Assembly (NCBI RefSeq): GCF_030052815.1
Contig: NC_079495.1
Span: 50,259,043-50,323,042, forward strand
Direction of reading: 5' to 3'
Length of the DNA: 64,000 bases
Origin: Hevea brasiliensis
Lineage: Eukaryota > Streptophyta > Magnoliopsida > Malpighiales > Euphorbiaceae
Shown: in pieces, positions 58,079 to 64,000 of the stretch
Layout: each line of letters starts with the position of its first letter
Numbering within the stretch: the first letter of the stretch is position 1
Translations under genes and position numbers: made by a program
Notes under the pieces: model-generated
The model's input: only the letters and a program-made list of their open reading frames with translations
What the model was told of the DNA's origin: nothing
Database searches by the model: none

Positions 58079-58694
58079 CACCAATTTAAAAGAGATAATC
58101 TTGATTGAATCTACTCTTTTATGTGAATGCCATTTTAATTGAAAATTCATATTTTAAGAGTTCAAGGAAAATTCAATCAAGTACTATCCTAGAAATGTTA
58201 ACACAGAAGTTAAATTTTCGATGCATATTATACTCAATTAATATTGGGGTGATAATAAATATTTTAAATATTTATTATTACTATTTCTTTAAAAAAAATT
58301 CTCACATTTGGTTATATGCATTGATTTCTACAATAAGAAGGTTGAACTTTATTCTTAATAATTCTCATAACTTAATGTGGAGTGATAGAGTGGTTGTGGA
58401 CACTCCTGATGAGACTGCCTATTCAAGTATGAAAGTTAGAAGTCGATTTTTATGTATTAATGGTGAAATCCTAGAGTACTTGTTAAACAGAATAGAGCGC
58501 AAAGCCTATATTAAATGCACCACCATTGCAGATTCAAGAACTCATGTATCATACGAATATGAATTTAATTTTCATATTCATTCTAACTGTTCAAGCCTTG
58601 GCCATCTTTAGTTATGTATTATACATTATGCCCAATTTTCTCTAGTTTTTTTCCTTGTGTTATTTTGTTATTTAAATAATATTAAGTGGGGGAT
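58079..58694 (+). other. 3' tail of the copia relic, with an unassigned 168-codon open frame
   Basis: Lies between the relic's RNase H end and its 3' LTR. It ends in the purine tract AAGTGGGGGA. An open frame at 58105-58611 is not recognised. Its N-terminal half is hydrophobic and AT-biased, while the part after 58390 is more balanced. It could be noncoding tail or an unknown captured sequence. No function is proposed. Confidence 0.45.
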
Positions 58695-59085
58695 TGTTAT
58701 ATACATAACAATATATAATAATATTATTATTTAAATAATAAAATATTTTTTAGTTCTCACATGTTAATATATGTGAATTTGAGAAAGATATCTTTTAGTT
58801 TTAAAGGACACGTTTTTTCATAAGGAACCAACATATTTTTTGGCTTTAAAGGACTTTTTTTTTATCAGGAACCAACACATCTTTTAAATTGAAATAGTAT
58901 GTCTTTTGATAATTTCTATTGGTATCTATAATATGTAGCGTCATTCATGTATTAAAGTATTACTAAATGCTATCTTCCTTCTCTTACTTTGATATTACTT
59001 CTTAAATTTCTCTATCGTTTTTCTAAGTTGAGTTCTTGTGGCAAAAGAAATCAAGTAATGCAAATTTGATTTCTTATTAGAAATT
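58695..59085 (+). repeat. 3' LTR of the copia relic, left part
   Basis: Begins TGTTATATACATAAC directly after the purine tract. It is interrupted after ATT (59083-59085) by the CACTA element and continues at 61377. Confidence 0.72.
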
Positions 59086-61373
59086 CACTATAAAAAATAA
59101 TCAATTTTGCAACCGATTATTGTAATGGACTGAAATTGGTTGCTATTAGCAACCAAGTTTGTAACTGATTTGTGATTTTATTTTCTTTTAGTAAAATAGT
59201 TAATTTTAAAAAAATTTAGTAACTGATTTATAATTGGTTACTAAAATCGATTGCTAATAGTAACTGATGTATAATTAGTTACTAAATCGGTAGCTAATCG
59301 ATATACGATTAGCAATCGATTTTAAAATTAATTGTTATTAGTAACCAATTAAGAAATCGATTGTTAAAATCTGCTGCTAATAGCAATTGATTTTAAAATT
59401 GGTTGCTAACAATATTTGATTTAGGGAATATGTTGCTAAATTAAAAAATTATTGTAATTGACTTTAGAGTTAGCAACCGATTTTAGCAATTGCAATCGGT
59501 TGCTAAAATCGGTTGTTATTGGCAACCGATTCGTTATTGGTTATTATTTGCAAATGATTCCTTAACAGTTGCTAAATAGCAACCGATTTATGTAACTAAT
59601 TACAAATTTGTTGCTAAATTTTTTTCTAAAAATTTCCACCTAATTTTTTTTTATTTGTAATCGATTCGCAACTAATTTCTTATTGGTTGCTAAATAGTAA
59701 CCGATTTTTGTAGAGAATTGTAAATCAGTTGCTAAATTTTTTTTCTACAAAATTCCTACTTTTTTTTTTGCGATTAATTGCTAATCGATTCCTAGTAGCA
59801 ACCAATTTTTACAACTGATTTTTCCACTAAAAAATTCTTGCCCAATTTTTTATTTTTTTATTTATTTGCAACCGATATGACAATCGATTTTGCAACTGCT
59901 TTTTTTTCTGCAAAAAATTTTTGCCCAATTTTTTGTTTTCTTTTTTTTTTTAATTTCAAACTGATTTGCATTAGCAATCGATTTTTGAAACCAATTAAAA
60001 TCGGTTGCTATTAGAAACTGATTTTGTAACCAATTTTTTTCTTCAAAAATTTCTACATATTTTTTTTGTTTTTCTATTTTGAATTGTAACTGATTTGCAA
60101 CTCAACAATCGATTTCTACAACCAATTAAAATTGGTTGCTATTAATAACTGATTTTACAACCAATTGTGAATCAATTGCAAAATTTCCCCCCTAAAAATT
60201 TCTGCTCAATTTTTATAAGAAATTAGCAACTACTACTCATTTTTTCGGTTACTAAAATCGGTTACTAAATTAGCAATTGTGAATCGGTTACTAATTTTCT
60301 TTTCTCACAATTCACTTATAAAAATTATTACTAATTTTCTTTTCTCACTACTCATTTTTTCTCTCTTTCTTCTTTTTTTCTCCCCTTTTCTTCATCACCT
60401 TTTTCATTCTCATTTATTTTATTCATTATTTTTTTTCTAATATATTTTCTTCATTATTTTTTCTTTCTTATCTATTTTCTTCATCATTTTTTTCATCATA
60501 TTTTTCTTTTGTCATCTATTTTCTTCTTCATCATCTTTTTCTTTTATCATCTATTTTTTATCATTTTTTTCTTTCTCATCTATTTTCTTCATAATTTTTT
60601 TCTCATCTTTCTTCTTCTCCATCTTCTTTTTCTTTCTCATCTTTTTTATTTAATTTATTTTTCTTTGACATGAATAAAAATTGTTGTACATATATATTTT
60701 TTATTAGTAAATAATTTTTAGTATTAATTTTTAGTATTTTTTTTTTATAATATATATGGTAATGTTTTTAGTAATTTGTCTTATAAATATGCTTTATATT
60801 TAATTTTTTTGCATTTTTTTATAATAGTTATTATTAGTAATTTTTTATAATATTTTTATATTAATTTTAGTACTAATTTTCATTAATAATTTATTATTTT
60901 AGTAATTTTGAAAATTTTATTTATTTGAATTTTTTATTTCTTATTTGGAAATTTATTTTTTTATAATTTTTAAAATTAGCAACCAACGTTATAGTTGTTA
61001 AATTAGTCGTAAATAGCAATCTATTTACAAAATGATTGTAAAATTATAAAAAATTAAAGACACTAAATTTTTTATAACTGATTATGTTTCTATTGCTATT
61101 AGCAACCGGTTTCGGTTACTAAATTGGTTACTACTAGTAATTGACAGTATTTTGCCAAAATTTCATTTTTTTTAAGTTTAATTGATTTAGTAAAAGATTT
61201 GATTATTGGTTGTTATTTGCAACCGATTTGGTTATCGATTGCTATTTGCAACCATGTTCATTATAACCGACTGAATCCGTTGCTAAATTGGTTGATAAAT
61301 TGATTAACAATTGATTTTAATAGATTAACAACCAATTTAGTCGGTTGCTAATCTTTTTTTTTTTTTTGTAGTG
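59086..61373. mobile_element. Non-autonomous CACTA (En/Spm-type) DNA transposon, 2288 bp
   Basis: The left end is CACTATAAAAAATAATC. The right end reads TTTTTTGTAGTG, i.e. CACTACAAAAAA on the other strand. A 3 bp target duplication ATT flanks it (59083-59085 and 61374-61376). CACTA ends and a 3 bp duplication are diagnostic. Both subterminal parts (59107-60330 and 60980-61350) are packed with variants of GCAACCGATT in both senses, the kind of arrays where the transposition proteins of this superfamily bind. The middle (60340-60700) is pyrimidine-rich (TTTTTCTTCATCAT-type). No transposase coding is present, so it would need help from an autonomous relative. Confidence 0.92.
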
Positions 61374-61376
61374 ATT

Positions 61377-61564
61377 GTATCATGGGGATAAAATTTCTAT
61401 TTAACTTTTTGCACTTAGAGGAGAAATAACTATCCTAAAGATAGTTTCCTAAAAATACTTTGCCTATAAAAATCCTCTTTCAATTTATTTTTCATTTTCC
61501 TTTTATTCATTTAATTTATATATTTCTCCAATTATTACGCATCAAGATAAATTTTTCTACAACA
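61377..61564 (+). repeat. 3' LTR of the copia relic, right part
   Basis: Continues the LTR after the CACTA insertion and ends TTTTTCTACAACA. AACA pairs with the TGTT start, giving a total LTR of about 579 bp. A TATA-like box (ctataaaaat, 61464-61473) lies about 90 bases before the end, as expected for an LTR promoter. Confidence 0.65.
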
Positions 61565-61866
61565 CACCAAACATGCGCTAGAGGCATCACAAAAAGGAGC
61601 GGAAAATAAACTTAATAATGCCCACTTAAATTAGAGAAGCTTCTGCATTATGGTTAAGAATTAATCAAAACAAGAAATAGATATAAAAAATATATAAAAT
61701 ATTACTTGAACTTGCATATTTAATTTCCAATGGGAAAATTTGTCAAAATTTTGGTTCTTTTTTTTCCATCAAAGTAGAATTAGGTGTAATTACTACACAT
61801 GCAAAGGGAAAAGATTAAGAAATTAAGGCTTATAGAACTCTAAAATTAAATAATAAAAATTAACAA
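61565..61866. other. Intergenic, nothing recognised
   Basis: AT-rich sequence between the copia relic's LTR and the next family A LTR. Confidence 0.5.
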
Positions 61867-64000
61867 TGTAACACCCTCCCTGTAGCAACTCCGTACATTC
61901 TACTGTTCCGGTGACCAGTGTCTGTCCGGACAGCTAGAACGTTCATAAAAATATTTAAACTAAAGTGAGGGACCATAATCAACTCAAATATTAATAAGAA
62001 AAATTTAGTAAAAATTTTAGAAATAAAATACAACTAAGTTAAACGAGCCGGTGCCCTAGCGATGGGTAACCCAGAGGGAAGTTGCGGTTCTCGCAACTAG
62101 GAGCCCTAGACCCGGGGGAAAAATTATAAAATAATTTTTGGGACTCCAGAGAAGGGTCATTGAGGTACCTATGGCATTAGAATGCCAAGAAAATATTTAG
62201 AAAAATTTTTCAATCGGTACAGACAATTTTGACCCGTTAAGCCAAACGGAGGGCATTTTGGTCATTTCACCTTCAGAGGTGATTTTTTACCGACTTGTCC
62301 AGTTGAGTAAATAATTATTATAACATAAAATATGAATTAATGTTGATGAAAAATTAATGTAAAGCTATTAGAAAAGAAAAGAAAAGGAAAATCCATAAAA
62401 AGGCTCATTTATGACATCATTATGATGTCATTTGAAGTCCCCACCAATTGTATTTAAACAACCAATTCATTAACTAATAAAAGAGATAAATAAGACCAAA
62501 AGAAATTAAAAAAAACACAGCAGCCATCTTCTCCCCCAAACCAGCCGAAACCTAGCCCTTGCCCAAACCTCCATTAACACCACAAAAAAACTTCATTTCT
62601 CTCTTGTTTCCACTACTAAACCCTAAACCCCTTTCATTAAAACTTGTCCACTCATCTTGGGAAAGTGTTTGGCAGCCTAGAAAAGGAAAGAAAGTGAAGT
62701 TTGAGCTTGGAAAAATCTGCCCTACAAGAGGTTAGTGCACATATATACCTTAAATTCTTTATTTCCATGATTAGAGACTTGAATTAAGTAAGAAATTGTA
62801 ACTTGAATGAATAAAAATTATGTGTATGCCCACCATGGATTTCGGCAGCCCTAAGGAAGGGAATAATGATGGAGTGTTTTTGATGGATTTAGAGTGGACT
62901 AAGGATGATGTTTAAGGTATATATACACATGTATAATGAATTGGTGTGCTAACTAAGGTAATTGGTGTAAACCTTGAATTTGAGCTAGGGTTAGGGAGTG
63001 AAAATTTGACTTAGCTTGTGAAATTGTTAAAGAACATTATAATGGTCAATTAGTGACTATTTGAGGTAAGTTGACCATAATTTGGACTGAAATATAGAAT
63101 GGCAAAGTGGAATGGTAGGCTGCCTAGGGACAACAGCAAGGGTGGCTGTGATTCCAGCCCACTTAGACAGCCATATCTTTGGCTGTGTAGGTCCAATTGG
63201 TGTTTGGCCAATTGAACATGAAACTAGACTTATAATGGCACAATTTTGCTGAAGAAACCATGTCCAAAAGACCAAGGCAAGTGGACCAAAAGTTGGCCCC
63301 AATCCGGACACCCTGCAACCAGAATCTGCAGAATGGCCAAATGAACAGTAACTGTTCATTTGGCCATAACTCACTGTAGATATGGTCAATTGATCTGAAA
63401 TTTTTACAGCAACAAGTTAAGACATAGAAAAACAACTTTCATGAAGAAACCTACCCCAAATTATGAACAGAACCTAACCAAAATGGCAGTCACATTCACT
63501 GTTCATGGTATTGTAGATTTGGTAAATTCTGCAGATTTGAAATCCGGCCAGCTGTGGTTTTTGGACCATATCTGGAGATACAAGACTCCAAATGGAGTGA
63601 TTCAAAAAAGTAAATTCAACTAGACAAAATAAGGAACAACTTTCATGTTTACCATTTCTTCAAATTCCCACTGTAACAGTCATTAATGGAACAGTAAATT
63701 TTAGGTACAAAAACTAAAAAATTCTGCCCACTTGGTTTAAGTTTAGAAATGGAAATGGTGATCAATTCCAACAAGTTTTAAATGTAAAATGTGGTACATT
63801 GGGAGTGTTAAAACCAATGTACCTATTTTTTTATCCAAAAGTCAACATTTTTGTTGACCAATGAGGTGAATAGTGACACCAAAAACTTGAAATTTAAAAA
63901 TTGAAGAATTTAAGAGTATCAAATGCCCTAGTATACCTAACAAGATTGGTTTGGATAGTTTGGCATGCCAATAGGGTTCAGTTAGCAGTACTGCACATGG
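61867..64000 (+). repeat. Family A LTR, partial (runs off right edge)
   Basis: Begins TGTAACACCCTCCCTG, followed by the conserved block CTACTGTTCCGGTGACCAGTG and GTCCGGACAGCTAG. The segments near 63250, 63433 and 63630 are the three degenerate units in inverse sense. It is close to the A1 LTR in sequence. The left flank AACAA (61862-61866) would be one copy of its target duplication. Whether it is solo or part of an element cannot be told here. Confidence 0.88.

Overview
This window is repeat-rich nuclear DNA from a flowering plant, most likely a eudicot. The evidence is Tekay/Del-type Ty3/gypsy chromoviruses with 3-4 kb LTRs, Tnt1/Angela-like Ty1/copia elements, an Athila-type gag, a CACTA transposon, a LINE-type RNase H remnant, and two broken host genes: a restorer-of-fertility-like PPR gene and a serine carboxypeptidase-like gene. 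No intact host gene is visible. The PPR looks Malpighiales-like to me, but I cannot name the species.

Layout. 1-31029 is a deep nest of elements. The oldest layer is an Athila-like element (gag 28554-29285, primer site 29407-29424, LTR 29431-31029, minus strand). Into its gag went an LTR of family C (20955-22958 plus 26962-28553, plus strand). That LTR was split by a 4.0 kb solo LTR of the same family in reverse orientation (22959-26961, duplicated target GATTA). The outer C LTR is also cut on its left by Tekay element A2 (minus strand, 3940-20954). A2 was itself split by a complete 9.8 kb copia element (4093-13910) and by Tekay element A1 (LTR 824-3939, gag 1-696, running off the left edge).

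31603-45632 is the host-gene zone: a serine carboxypeptidase-like exon remnant (31603-32024) and a PPR gene on the minus strand. The PPR gene is cut in two by a complete 11.1 kb Tekay element B (33018-44146). B has two 3133 bp LTRs and a perfect 5 bp target duplication, ACTCT. A family C solo LTR (45866-49749, duplication ATGAA) sits 234 bp upstream of the PPR start.

49750-53000 is AT-rich intergenic DNA with two tandem duplications (132 bp and 179 bp units), a MITE-like element with short inverted ends, and an AT microsatellite. 52865-61564 holds a LINE RNase H remnant and a deletion-collapsed copia relic. The relic was hit by a 4.0 kb solo LTR of family A (54070-58073, duplication ACTAT), and its own LTR by a non-autonomous CACTA element (59086-61373, duplication ATT). 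From 61867 another family A LTR (plus strand) runs off the right edge.

All coding regions carry nonsense or frameshift changes, many of them C-to-T or G-to-A when copies inside the window are compared. The most notable structural signals are: a small GT-AG intron at the same integrase position in two Tekay copies; a hairpin about 600-640 bp from the 3' end of LTRs of both families, whose stem sequence differs between families while pairing is kept; a three-unit, roughly 200 bp spaced degenerate repeat inside both LTR families; and the exact insertional disruption of the PPR gene.
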